Source: Centrapalus pauciflorus (taxonomy: Eukaryota; Streptophyta; Magnoliopsida; Asterales; Asteraceae). Taken from it: a DNA stretch of 64,000 nt. A model generated the notes under the pieces. The model made no database searches and was not told where the DNA came from. It was given only the letters and a program-made list of their open reading frames with translations. The stretch is taken from positions 62,001 to 126,000 of the forward strand of contig JAANYP010005935.1 in the NCBI GenBank assembly GCA_020465985.1. Direction: 5' to 3'. Positions 9,406 through 20,566 of the stretch are shown in pieces (positions within the stretch are counted from its first letter, which is position 1; every line of letters begins with the position of its first letter). Made by a program: the position numbers and the translations under genes.

Positions 9406-10860
9406 TTACTCTGGATTTCGCATCCCGTTTAGTTGGACTAACAAGTCAAAGCGTGATCTATCAAATTCTTTTGTGAACAGATCCTCATAGTTGTCTTCAG
9501 TAGGAACTTTTACCAATTTAATCAGGGTTTTCTCTGCACAGTCACGAATAAAATGATGATGTATATATAGGTGCTTAGTCTTACTGTGCTTTACCGGATT
9601 ATTTGTTATAGCGATCGTGGATTGATTGTCTATCCTATTGGGAGTATGAGTATAAGTCAAACCAAAATCCCGTAACTGTTGTTGGATCCACAGAACCTGT
9701 GAACAGCAACTACCCGCAACTACATATCCGGCTTTGCATGTGCATACGACTACCGAAGTCTGTTTCTTGCATTTCCAAGACACCAGTCTCCCTCTTAAGA
9801 ACTGACAACCACCCATTATTGACTTTCTATTCAAGCTGCACCCTCAATAATCCGAGTCTGTGTAAGCTTCCAATTCCAGATCTCCATCTGCATGATACCA
9901 AAGTCCCAACTTCACAGCTTTCATGTGCATCTCTTTGGGGTTAGCTTGAAACCTGGCACAAATACAAACAGCAAACATAATGTCAGGTCTAAAAGCAGTT
10001 AAATACATAAGTGACCCGATCAGGCCCGATATAATGTCGATTCCACATCAGCATCACTGTCGGTACCCGATCCGAGATTGTGATTGACTTGAATTGGAGT
10101 GCTGAAATGTGCAGTGAGTTTTGTTCCTTCCATCCTGAAGCTCTCTAGAATTTCATAGACATATTTCTTCTGATGAATGAAGATACCCTCCTTTCGTTAG
10201 AAAGATATTCAGCTCCCCCATCGCACTTATCTCGAACATAGACTTCATAACCTTCTCAAAATCTGTGCACAACTGTTCATTTGATGACCCAAAGATAATG
10301 TCGTCCACGTAGACTTGTACCAGAAGAAAATCCTCATTCTTCCACTTAATGAATAGTGTACTATCTATTCTCCCTCTGTCAAACCCATTTTCCAAGAGAT
10401 GACTTGATAGTGTCTCGTACCATGCCCTAGATGCCTGATGTAACCCATATAGAGCCTTATCCAATTTATATACTCTGTCTAGATACTTAGGATCTGTAAA
10501 CCCTGACGGTTGCTCAACATACACCAATTCCTTCACTTTCCCGTACAAGAAGGCGCTCTTGACGTCTAGTTGATAAACGTTGAAGTTTTGAAGGATGCAA
10601 ACGCGAGAAACAATCGAATAGCTTCAAGCCTCGCTACTGGTGCAAACACCTAATTGTAATCTATCCCTTCTTCTTGGTTAAATCCCTTGACTAAAAGTCA
10701 TGCCTTGTTACGAGTAACTATGCCTCGATCATCTCTTTTGCACTTAAAGACCCATTTGGTCCCTATTGCAACTTATTCACGAGGCAAATGCACTAACTCC
10801 CAGACTTGTAGTTTCTTGAACTGTGAGGGTTCCTCCAGCATTGCTTCAACCTAGGAATTG
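9406..10860 (-). pseudogene. pol: Copia-3 reverse transcriptase and RNase H (broken)
   Basis: Reverse transcriptase begins near 10,800 with a KWVFKCKRDDRG block, then FAPVARLEAIRLFLAFA, and is open at 10153-10548, where KALYGLHQASRAWYETL and the catalytic YVDD (10311-10300) are intact. After a frameshift comes RNase H: TDSDY (first catalytic Asp region) followed by a stop, the GGCQFLRGRLVSWKCKKQT block, and SKTKHLYIHHHFIRD. It closes with a degenerate DLFTKEFDRSRFDLLV tail at 9406. These enzymes copy element RNA to DNA in the particle and remove the RNA strand. Several in-frame stops make this copy inactive. Confidence 0.85.
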
Positions 10861-11389
10861 TCCTTGAGAGCCATTTGAATATTCTTCGGCTCAACTTGTT
10901 AGATGAAACATGAGTACAGACAGGCGTGAAATGCCTCAGAGTCATTGATCATCGATAACAACACTATGTTAATATTCACATTACTCCGAGTTATCACACC
11001 AGCATTTGGATTCCCAATAATATCCCCAAGTGGGTGATCTTTACGTATTTTCTATGTTTCAACTGCATCGACCTGAAGATTGTCTCCCAAATTAGATCCT
11101 ATTTCGCCAAGTGGAGGTGTGACTTCAGATGGAACATCCTCCTCGAGATCACTTTCTTCTGAGGCTGGACTGTTTATCTGATTCACATCAGTAGGTGACA
11201 AAGGTTCTTCAGTTGTTGGGGACCCGTCTTCTGTCGATAGGTTTTCTTCAGATGTCATGGGAATGCTTGAATTGGAAAGACCCTACCCTCTTCATTAAGA
11301 TTTAATGTTGAGAAGTCATTCTACAGAGTTCCTGCATCACCACTAAAAGGAATGTTAAATGATTCAAACACAAAGTCATAGTCAAATAA
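10861..11389 (-). pseudogene. pol: Copia-3 integrase-to-RT linker
   Basis: Low-complexity acidic linker rich in Glu, Ser, Thr and Pro, open at 11052-11258. Such poorly conserved spacers join the integrase and reverse transcriptase domains in Copia polyproteins. Stops on both sides separate it from its neighbours. Confidence 0.6.
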
Positions 11390-12529
11390 CTATTCTGGAC
11401 CGATTTGGGGTTCATGCGTATAACTGGTTACATCGATGTTAAACACACTTTCTACAGTACCAGTAGTTTTATTAAAAACCCTCTTGTTTGGTGAATTAGG
11501 GACATAACCTAGGAAGTATCCTACGTCTGCCTTTTCACCAAACTTGGGTTGATGTTTCGTTTTTAACAAAGTACATGGTACCCCAAATGGTTCAAAGCCA
11601 CTAAAATTTGGTGAACGTTTATTTAAGATCTCATAACAGGTTTTGTTCAGAGATTTGACAAAAAGGACTCCGTTTGACACATGTCAAGCGGTATTCACTG
11701 CCTCCCACCAAAACATAGTGGGAAGCTTTAAATTAGAATGCATAGTCCTTGCTGCTTCAATGAATGTCCTGTTCTTACGTTCTGCCACCCCATTTTGTTG
11801 TGGCTCATATGGTGTACTAAGATGATGCACTATGCCTTTAGTTATGCAATATACACCAATTACTGCATTTTTGAACTTTGTTCCATCATCACTTCTAATA
11901 CGTTTTACCCTTTTCCCATAGGAGTTCTCAACTTGGTCTAAGAACCCGACCAACATGCCTGCTATTTCATCCTTTGTACCTAAAAAGAAAACCCAAGAAA
12001 ATCATGAGTAATCATCAGTGATAACCAAACAATACCAACTCCCACCTATACTCTTTTTGTTGATTGGACCGAAAAGATCCATATGCAACAGATCAAAGGT
12101 GGAGAAGATTGAGTTCTAAGTCTTCGATTTGTGTGACTTCTTATGTTGTTTCCCCTTCTTGCACGACACACAATTGTCTTCAAATTGGAAGCTCTTCATT
12201 GGAACACCTTGCATAAGCCCATTTTTAGTGATGAAAGTCATCTTCCTTAAGTGCAAGTGAGCCATTTGCCTATGCCCGAGCAAATATTCTGACTCTGAAG
12301 CTTTGGACAATAAACATGTAGACCCCATTGAAGATTTTGCTATGGACATGTCGATCATATACAGATCATTCTTCCTTGGAGCCCTCATCATTATCCATTC
12401 TTCCAGAATCTTAAATCCAAGCTTTAGCACTAGCGCTTCCTTCTCAGTAAAAAGCAATGAATGTTGTTTATCAGAGATTTGAGAGACACTAATGAGATTG
12501 TGATCAAGCATCTCTACACAGTAGGCTTG
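11390..12529 (-). pseudogene. pol: Copia-3 pre-integrase zinc domain and integrase (broken)
   Basis: 12116-12511 is the GAG-pre-integrase domain: LDHNLISVSQISDK, then the zinc-binding His/Cys module with GHRQMAHLHLRKM and CVSCKKGKQHKKSH. A stop at about 12116 is followed by decayed sequence holding the first catalytic Asp region. 11684-11956 carries RIRSDDGTKF (second catalytic Asp), HHLSTPYEPQQNGVAERKNRT (third residue, Glu) and AARTMHSNLKLP. 11390-11680 has the integrase C-terminal part (FEPFGVPCTLLKTK.. GYFLGYVPNS). Integrase joins element DNA to host chromosomes. Frames change at least twice. Confidence 0.85.
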
Positions 12530-12760
12530 CTAGAGAGTGATTTTCCCATTAATGACTGTTCCTAATCCAGTGACATCGGTTCCTTTATTCCAAGCAAATG
12601 AGATAAATCCTTTATACCCGCTTTTGAAGTCTATTAGTAGACTTCTCTCCTCAGTCATGTGTCAAGAGCAACCACTATCTACGAACCACTTGTTGTTTAG
12701 ACCTGTAGTTAAATCCTGCACATAGAATAAAACAAATTAGTTATCACAGGGAACCTAAGC
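12530..12760 (-). pseudogene. pol: Copia-3 aspartic protease (broken)
   Basis: Reading leftward: KWFVDSGCS, a stop where Arg is usual, then HMTEERSLL, and a short core ending at the GKITL block. The active-site Asp-Ser-Gly triad is present. The domain starts right after an acceptor-like run TTTTATTCTATGTGCAG and a gag stop (..VPCDN-stop), the same arrangement as in Copia-4. Protease cleaves the Gag-Pol precursor. Confidence 0.75.
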
Positions 12761-13041
12761 CATGACTGACTTGGTAATACCATTCTCATCCACAAACTTG
12801 AACTCTTTCAAATACCCATCTCTCCTTTCAGGTGACTTGGGTTTTTGAGCAAGAACCGGTTGTGAAGCTGAGTAATTAACATCCACTCTTGGCCTTTGGA
12901 TTGTCCTTTACTGTTCATCCCTAGAGTAATTTCGGTTATAATGCATCTCAGTGTTATAATTCTGGGCTCTAACAGGTGTCTGATGTCTGTTAGTAGTATG
13001 AGACCTAACTGGAGTGTAACTCCTCTTAGGTGTATGATTCC
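12761..13041 (-). pseudogene. gag: Copia-3 gag, 3' end before the insertion
   Basis: Minus-strand coding: a basic, Arg/His/Asn/Tyr-rich segment (13030-12900) followed by KSPERRDGYLKEFKFVDENGI and the gag terminus at about 12740. One stop replaces the Trp of the conserved W-V-P end. Gag is interrupted here by Copia-4 and continues at 59982. Confidence 0.7.
13037..13041. repeat. Target site duplication ATTCC (left copy) of Copia-4
   Basis: ATTCC precedes the TGTTAG start of Copia-4; the identical pentamer follows its last base at 59982-59986. Removal of 13042-59986 rejoins the gag of Copia-3. Confidence 0.9.
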
Positions 13042-13430
13042 TGTTAGACCTTAATTTCGATCATGTGGAATTTCATTTTTGTTATAGTTAGTTTACTTTA
13101 TTTCATATGTAATGTCATTTAATTTCTATTACTTTTCCCTTTGTAATTTCTAGTAGTGGGGCCTGGTTGTCATTAGTTCAAAGATGTAATAAATATTTAA
13201 GGGAAACCCCACCTAGGGATTCCCACTTCAATGTCGTATTATCACAACTTCAATCATACGGCTGCCTTTCATCATCATTATTCTCTGAATATCCATTGTC
13301 AGAAACCGAGTGTTATAATTCTTTTTGTCTTGGATTGATTACAAAATTTGGATTGATTACAAAATTTGATTACAAAATTGGATTGATTACAATATTATTG
13401 TGCTGATTATTACTGGGATTGATTACAAAA
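13042..13430 (+). repeat. Copia-4 5' LTR
   Basis: Starts TGTTAGACC and ends at GATTACAAAA (CA expected). It is about 40 bp longer than its partner because of extra copies of GGATTGATTACAAAATTT at 13332-13390, a sequence that matches the LTR end plus the first bases after it. The AT-rich TAATAAATATTTAAG block near 13,190 is the likely TATA region. Confidence 0.85.
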
Positions 13431-13439
13431 TTTGGAATC
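13431..13439 (+). promoter_or_regulatory. Left half of the Copia-4 primer binding site, split by Gypsy-1
   Basis: TTTGGAATC here and ATATCAGAGC at 23064 together correspond to the initiator-Met tRNA complement TGGTATCAGAGC. GAATC (13435-13439) and ATATC (23064-23068) each differ by one base from GTATC, the expected duplicated target. Confidence 0.75.
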
Positions 13440-16332
13440 CCCTGCTACCCTGGTTGGCAGCAAGGAGTGACGAGTGCGGAAGCGTAACCATAATCATAAC
13501 GAACGACCACTACATGGACGTTTTCGGAAAAATACATTAATAAAACTTTAAAATATATAATTCTTTTACATTGCCCGAATCAAATGAAGAGTAGTTCGCA
13601 AGTTACAGAGATTAAAATACATAACTGGATTATCAAAAATGATGCAAATAAATCTCCGAGTTTGAAAATGATGCGACTCCAAAATGAACGGAAGCATTGG
13701 AATGCTTCCGATAATTGCGCATGTCTTAATTACCTGAAAATACATGCTAAAATACGTCAACAAATTGTTGTTGAGCTCATAGGTTTACGCAAAAAGACCA
13801 TTTGTATAGACAATAACAGATGAGTCGAATTAATAAAGCATAAATTCCATGTTTGTATTACATAAACCATCATACAACCGGAGCTTAATTAAATGAGTTT
13901 GCCCTGTGCATTATTCCCGACTGTAATACCATGTGTTAAATATATATGCATTCCACTATTAGCCGGTTAAGACTAACCCGAATGGGGGACATGACTCCTG
14001 ATAGATCTATCCACAATATATTCGCGCTTAAAAATAAATATGATTAACGGTTCATGATATGAGGGCTGATGGATCCACGAAAACACATGTGTAACACATA
14101 TAAGAAATAAACAGTTTTGATGTCCATTTGAAAACAGTGCATGTATTTCCACCCCAATAGATAGTGAAAATAGCGGCTATGAAGACTCACCGTAAGTTGA
14201 TGGTAAAATCAAGCGTAAAAACGACGGTTTGCGTTGTTGATGAGTGATGACACCGGACGCGTTTAACCGAGTCCTAAATGATATATGGGACTTAATATCT
14301 CCCATATATATGATAATATGTATGTGTAAAGGTTTTTATTTATGTTTTAAATCACCCAACTCTACAAGTTTATAAATAAAACCCACTTAAAACGTCAAGT
14401 TTATATATATATAATTTTCCAGCTTTTTAAAGGTTTTTAGGCCTAATTTGAGGCTGTTTTCGACCAAGCTCCAAAATGATTTGGGCATTGGTTTTCATAG
14501 ACATTAAACTACTATATACTAAGAATTTTTAAAGTTAAGAATAACCATTTTTCGAGGTGTTTAAGTTGGGGAAAAAGCTCGTTAAAAACCCTATGTTGGC
14601 CATTTTTGAGCTGTCAAACTTCCGGGTTCCCAAATAATATTTGGGGGTTCTAAACTCCATATTAAATTATGAAAACCTCCTGACTTTTAGTTAAGACATA
14701 GATCTAACTTTTGAGACAAGAATGAAATCATTTCGTTAAGTTTTGAATTAGTTATGATTTTTCAAAGCCGGTGTAATATTTCTGCCGAAAATCTGGATTT
14801 CATAATCTTGAAACAACTTGTGATCTTTGTTGTTTATTCAAAAACCACATGTATAAAAGGTTATAAAAAATTTATATAACTTGTTTTCATATTATTTAGG
14901 TAACATAACTACTTTTATTTTATATAACTTGTTTTCATATTATTTTATAATTTCAAATTATAAAATATATGTCCACATAAGCAAAGTAATCGGTTGGTAT
15001 CGATTTTTAGGTAACGCAACTACTTAATTGAAACACTTTTAAAAGTTTGACTACTAAATGTGCACAAAAAAAAGTACACAACATAAATGTGTACAAACTT
15101 AAAAGTACATAGCTATTTGATGCCATTTTTTTTGAAAAACCCGTCCACATAAGCATGGTGACTGGTTGGTGCCGGTTTCCAAGTCACCCAACTACCAAAT
15201 TGAAACATTTTTGAAAGTTTAACTACCAAATGTGCACAAAAAAAAGTACACTACATAAATGAGTACAGACTCAAAAGTACACAACTATTTGACGCCATTT
15301 TCCCTTATTCAAAAACCACAAGTATAAATGGTTATCAAAACACATTTATATAACTTGTTTTCATATTATTTATACTTCCATTATGTGTTTATATATTTAT
15401 AAACACATTAGAAGAAAACAAACTTCAAAATAAAACTAGTGATTTATAAACTTGAGTTTTCATGAAACTTGTTGTTGTTGGTGATTATGTATTTTATACA
15501 AGACTTATATAAACATAAACATAAGAGATTATAAGTTTGTATTACTTACTTTGGGGTATTAGAAGTATGCAAATGAGAAGAAGGAAGTGTTCTTGAACTT
15601 TGTTGCACAAAACATCTTTGAAAATTTTGAAAGAATTAAAGTTGCAATTACTTGGCTTTGTGTGGCTTCTCTTTGCCGAATTATTGAGAGAGTTTGAGAG
15701 AGTTTTTGGTGTTTGCAAGTGTGTAGGAAATTAAGAGATGAGTCCTCTATTTATAGAAGAGTATTGGTCTTGCAAATGATGAAAGAAAAAGTGATGTTTA
15801 ACACTTTACCAACATGTTGGAAAAGTAGAAAAAGTGAATGTTTTCTTTTCTATATTTTATATAAAGTCAAAGGGACACAAAAGGGTTGTGTAACCCTTTA
15901 TGTGGCCGGCCATGAGGTCTTAAAAATAGTGTTTTTTTTTCTATTTCATGTATAAAGGTATTTCAATGTATTTCTTGTGTATTTTGCTTTTTATGAATTT
16001 CTATAAATACTTGTGAAAACACTAGTTTTGTGTAATTGTTTTTGTCTTGCATAATTAAGGTTATGATGTAAGTTTGTTAATGCATGATTAGTGTTACTAA
16101 TCTTAACTTAATTATGTACTTAGTTGAATTAATCCACCATATCTCAAATCGATCGGATTAATTAATTTGCCGATTTATCGCACTGATGAAATTGTTTCTA
16201 ATTGAATTGAATTCCTTATGAACTTTGTTAATCGCTTTGATTAATTGTTAATAACCACTGAATAGGTTATAATTTGTTAATAAACACTGATTACGTCATA
16301 GTTGCTAACCTGGTTTTGTGCCGGATGTTACA
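13440..16332 (-). repeat. Gypsy-1 3' LTR (2.89 kb)
   Basis: Aligns by eye with 20687-23063 over its length. The left end misses about 7 terminal bases; the right end is GGATGTTACA (TGTAACATCC on the minus strand). It is about 520 bp longer than its partner, mostly because of an insert at about 14,895-15,370 with a 172-bp tandem dimer. TATAAATAG lies at 15755-15747 on the minus strand, and a CCAAA|GTAAGTAA donor-like site at about 15,545. Confidence 0.85.
14895..15370. repeat. Insert with a 172-bp tandem dimer in the Gypsy-1 3' LTR
   Basis: Two diverged copies start at GTCCACATAAGC (14971 and 15143) and share AAATGTGCACAAAAAAAAGTACAC and a TTTGA.GCCATTTT end. The insert is absent from the other LTR. 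It is flanked by copies of ATAACTTGTTTTCATATTATT (near 14,877, 14,923 and 15,350), so it looks like an insertion with local duplication of LTR sequence. I do not recognise the unit. Confidence 0.75.
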
Positions 16333-17310
16333 GTATCCCCCTGTTAAGGGAATTTCGTCCCGAAATTTTATCTTGTTTCCTCAGGGTATTGTTACTTAAG
16401 AATAGGTGAGAGTATCTTTGCTTAAACTGGCCTTTGCATGCGTAAGTGAATTCTGGTCCATGTCTAGAATTCCATCTGACCTTAAGGATGGGTATACGAC
16501 TGTGCTTCAATCCTTTGACCTTATGGTCCATGATTTCTACTGGCTCTTTGATGAAGCGAAGTTTATCAGTTAGCTTAATCTCTTCCAAGGGGGTAACAAG
16601 TGTTTCATCAAAGAAACACTTCTTCAGATTTGATACGTGGAAGGTATTGTGCACGCTGCTAAGCTCTGTTGGTAGCTCTAAACGATAAGCTAATAGTCTA
16701 ATTCTCTTTAAGACTTTCAATTGTCCAATGTAACGAGGGTTCAGTTTCCCTTGTTTCCCAAATCGTACCACGCCCTTCCATGTCGAGACTTTCATCAGTA
16801 CCCTTTCTCCTAATTGGAACTCAAGGGATTTTCTCCTTACATCTGCATAGCTTTTCTGACGGTCGTGGGCAACTTTTAGTCGGTTCCGTATCTGTACTAT
16901 CTTTTTGGTGGTCTCAAGTATGATTTCTGGGCCAATGACTTGACTATCCCTGACTTTGGCCCAATAAAGGGGTGATAGACACTTTTGTCTATACAGTGCC
17001 TCAAACGGAGTAGCTTTAATGCTCAAGTGATAGCTATTATTGTACGATAATTCCACTAAGGCAATTGAGTATCCCAACACTTCCAAAATCCATTACACAG
17101 GCTCTTAACATACGTTCTTGGGTTTGAATCGTTCTTTCGTTCTGATAATCGGTACGAGGGTGATATGTGGTACTCATGGCCAAGTTTGTACCCAAAGATT
17201 GCTGTAACGAATGACAAAATTAGATGTAAATCTGCTATCCCTATCTGAAATGATTGAGACAGGCACTCCGTGTCTGGAGACGACTTACTTGAGGTGGATT
17301 TGGGCAAGAT
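16333..17310 (-). pseudogene. pol: Gypsy-1 integrase C-terminal half with chromodomain
   Basis: Open at 16328-17086 for 252 residues. It has ELSYNNSYHLSIKATPFEAL (core end), the AHDRQKSYADVRRK block, the GKLNPRYIG.. VLKRI segment and HNTFHVSNLKKC. The chromodomain-like tail EPVEIMDHKVKGLKHSRIPILKVRWN..GPEF follows. Such tails direct chromovirus integration to heterochromatin. The usual stop after HLF is lost, and the frame reads through the polypurine tract to the first bases of the LTR (TGTAA). Upstream (17056-17310) the core domain is frameshifted. Confidence 0.85.
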
Positions 17311-19201
17311 TATTCATCTTGTCGGTCTCCTTGATTGGTAAGAATGCGCAGATTTTTTAGGCGGTCGACTATTACCCAAATGGTATCGTAACGACGGATG
17401 TCTTCGGCAGTTTCGTTATGAATTCCATGGTTATCCATTCCCACTTCCATTTGGGAATCTCTGGTTGCTGCAATATCTACATGGTTTCTGATGTTATACC
17501 TTAACTTTGGAGCATGTTAAGCATTTGCTGACATATGTGGCAATGTCAGCCTTCATGTTAGGCCACCAGTACAGGTCCTTGAGGTCATGATTCATTTTAC
17601 CAAATCTGGGGTGAACGACATAGCTTCACTTGTGTCCTTCATCCATGACTATCTTTCTTACTCCACCAAAGCTTGGTAACCAGATTCTATTCATGAGGTA
17701 TTGGTTCCTTATCTCAAATAGTTTATGTATGCCTCTCAGGGCTTTCATTCTTCAGATTTCCTCCTTAACAGCTTCTACTTGTGCATCACGAATTAAGGAA
17801 GGGAGGTTTGGTTGAATGGTCATAACTAGGGCTCGTACTCTTAACGGCTTACCTCATTTTTTTCGGCTCAGAGCGTCTGCAACCACATTAGCTTTCCCCG
17901 GGTGATAATGAATCTCACAATCGTAATCACTTAATAGTTCCATCCAACGACACTAACTCATATTTAACTCTTTCTGGTTCAGGATGTGTTGGAGGCTCTT
18001 ATGGTCCGTGAATATAGTACACTTCATACCGTACAACTAATGTCTCCAAGTCTTAAGGGCAAAAACTACTGCTCCCAACTCTAAATCATGCATTGTGTAA
18101 TTCACCTCGTGAACCTTCAGTTGTCGTGAAGCAGAAGCTATGACCGTATCTTCCTACATCAACACACATCCCAACCCATTGTGTGAAGCGTCATAGTACG
18201 CTACAAATTTCTCACTTCCCTCAAGTAAGGACAAAATAAGTGCGCTACACAGTTTGTGCTTTACTAGCTGAAATGATGTCTTTTCGGGTCAACTTTTGTT
18301 AGAGATCCGGTGATATTTGAGAAATTTTTGATAATTGCCTATAACAAGCGGCAAGTCTTAAGGACTGACGTATCTCTACGAGGGTTCTAGGAGTTGACCA
18401 AAACCTAATAGCCTCGATCTTTGGAGGGTCGACTTAGATTCCTTTACTATTGATCACGTGATCGAGGGATTTTACCTCTCTTAATTAAAAGTCAAACTTA
18501 GAAAGCTTGGCATATAGTTGTTCTTTCTCCAACAACTCAAGAATCAGTCTTAAATGTTGCTCGTGCTCCTCCTTGTTTCGTTAGTAGATTAAGATGTAAT
18601 TTATGAAGACAATTACAAATTTGTCTAAATAAGGTTTGCACACCCGATCAATGAGGTCCATGAATATTATTGGGGCATTGGTTAATCCAAATGGCATTAC
18701 TAGGAATTTATGATGACCCTAACGGCATCTGAAGGATGTCTTCAGAATATCTTCCATGCAGACTCTAACCTGATGATAATCACACCTCAGGTTGATCTTC
18801 GAACTGAAGTTTGATCATAGGAGTTGGTCAAACAAGTCACGATCCTTGGGAGTGGATACCGGTTCTTTATGATTAGCCTATTTAGCTCCCGGTAATCGAT
18901 GCACATTCTGAAGGTTCCATCCTTCTTCTTTATGAACAATACTGGAGCTACCTAAAGTGAGGAACTCGGTTTGATAAACCCTTTATCTAAGAGCTCCTGC
19001 AGCTGGTTGGACGATTCCTACATTACTGATGGGGCTAATCGGTATGGTGCTCGAGCCACTGGTGCAGCACCTGATGCTAGGCCGATTTTGAATTCGACTT
19101 TCCTGGATGGTGGGAGCCCAGGTATGTGTTCTGGAAAAACTTTGGGGTAATCAAAAATATAGGAATATCTTCGAGCCGCTTCTCCTTCGGCTCCTTCTCT
19201 G
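17311..19201 (-). pseudogene. pol: Gypsy-1 reverse transcriptase and RNase H (heavily decayed)
   Basis: No long open frame, but the minus strand shows domain traces in order. Near 18,900-19,000 is the RT start; near 18,600 the catalytic block reads VFINYILIY where VFIDDILIY is usual, so both catalytic aspartates are lost. EEHEQHLRLILELLEKEQLYAKLSKF follows, and farther left the RNase H and H2C2 zinc region are frame-broken. Stops are dense. Assignment rests on collinearity with protease on one side and integrase on the other. Confidence 0.65.
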
Positions 19202-19520
19202 TCAACACTTCAGGGTCCTAATGCTGGAGATGATGCTTGCTTTGGTATTTCTTATTTTCCCTTGGACAGTAAGGACCTTCTTATTGGCTAAGGGTATGTG
19301 AACTGTCTTGTTGTTGCACTCTATTTCCGCATGGTTTTTCGATAACCAATCCATGCCTATAGCCACGTCAAAACTCCCCAGTGTGACAAACAACAAGTCT
19401 ATTTCAAAGAGTTGGCCTACTAATTCTAAGGAGCATCCTCGAATTATATTATTTATCTTAAGCGTCTTACTGTCATCAACCTCAATAGAATAAGTGGCAC
19501 TTAATGGCATAAGAATGACA
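19202..19520 (-). pseudogene. pol: Gypsy-1 protease, C-terminal part
   Basis: Open for 102 residues. IRGCSLELVGQLFEIDLLFVTLGSFDVAIGMDWLSKNHAEI is the conserved second half of the chromovirus retropepsin, where the flap and GMDWL block lie. The active-site D-(T/S)-G part should lie just upstream but is missing, together with most of gag. Confidence 0.8.
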
Positions 19521-20562
19521 TTTATCTGTTCAGTAAACTATAAAGCTCCTATCAACACAGTTATCAAATAGTAGAAATGCAAAAGTGGTATCTAATGGGG
19601 TAAGAGGATATGTCTACGGGTTTGAAATTTCTTAGGCTGATAGTCATAGCTTTATCTCCTCATACATAGAGTTGTAGTTAAAACTTAATTCTTCATTAAA
19701 GTTCTTGATGCCTAATCTTTGTACATGATATGGTCGGGATTTTTCTGATAAATCTTCAAGCCTAACATACATCCGATAGTAAAACCTAAAGAAATACTAT
19801 AAAATGGTAGAAGGGTACTAAGTATGAGATGCCTCCGGGGTTTCCACGTACTCCAGAGAGTTAAGTCGTTGGTTTAGATCTGCATTACGGGCTTTGCGCT
19901 CTGATAGGCGTTGTCACAATTCGTCGATTCCGTCTTGTTGAATCGCCTGGGTATTTTGGTTGGCCCAAGGTATATTGGTGGTTTGTATTGTGTCCTGCAT
20001 GATCCTTGTAGAGATCTCACCAACCTCCTAGTGGATTTGTCAAAGTTGAAGGTCGTGTCTGGCGGACCTTGTCACTAAAAGAGGCACCGTTTGTTGCGTA
20101 GGTTCCTGGGTAAGTGTCGGTACTTGAGAAGAATATGGTGTTCCTAACTGGCTTGGGATCCCTTCCTTGTTTCTCCATTTTTGGAGAGTGTGAGGTATCC
20201 ATCCCTACCGTCTTACATTCGCCTGTCGCTACAGCGGCGGGATTGCTGATGGGCAGGTACCGGGATAGACTCCCGTTGTGCCAGTCACACCCTTTTCCTA
20301 GGGGTCAACTTCCTCAATGGTCTATTGGGATGGCTTATGAATAAGGTGTAGGATGGAATACGTGGTGGTGATGGTGGAGCAATTTGTGCTGTAGGGCCAC
20401 AGTTGCCCTCCTCTTGTTCTGACGGGTCCTCTACCTCGTCATTGATTGGGTCTGGGTGGGTCTCCGATGCAAGGTACATCTCAGTGTCACCTTGGTTTCC
20501 TTGTCCATGGGTGAGTATTCATCCTTGGAGTCAAAGAGGATAACGACCGTATTGTTTGACAT
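19521..20562 (-). pseudogene. gag: Gypsy-1 gag remnant (core deleted)
   Basis: Minus-strand ATG at 20562 (MSNNTVVILFDSKDEYS) follows an acceptor-like GACAG|AAAC, the expected position for gag. About 1 kb remains with short coding-like runs (20285-20479, acidic and Pro-rich; 20017-20202), but no capsid or zinc knuckle is seen before protease begins near 19,510. Roughly 1 kb of gag is therefore deleted. Confidence 0.55.
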
Positions 20563-20566
20563 GTTT

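Larger units (their letters stand above)
3922..13041 (-). mobile_element. Copia-3: 3' two-thirds (LTR, 3' ORF, pol)
   Basis: Minus-strand Copia element of the large type with an extra 3' ORF (SIRE/Maximus-like layout). Reading right to left: end of gag, protease, integrase, reverse transcriptase, RNase H, a non-coding stretch with an internal promoter candidate, the 3' ORF, a polypurine tract (CAAGGGGGAGTC, 4639-4650) and the 3' LTR. It is cut at 13041/13042 by Copia-4 with duplication of ATTCC and resumes at 59982 inside gag. Its 5' LTR is not seen. The inner boundary of the LTR near 3922 is my estimate. Confidence 0.8.
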
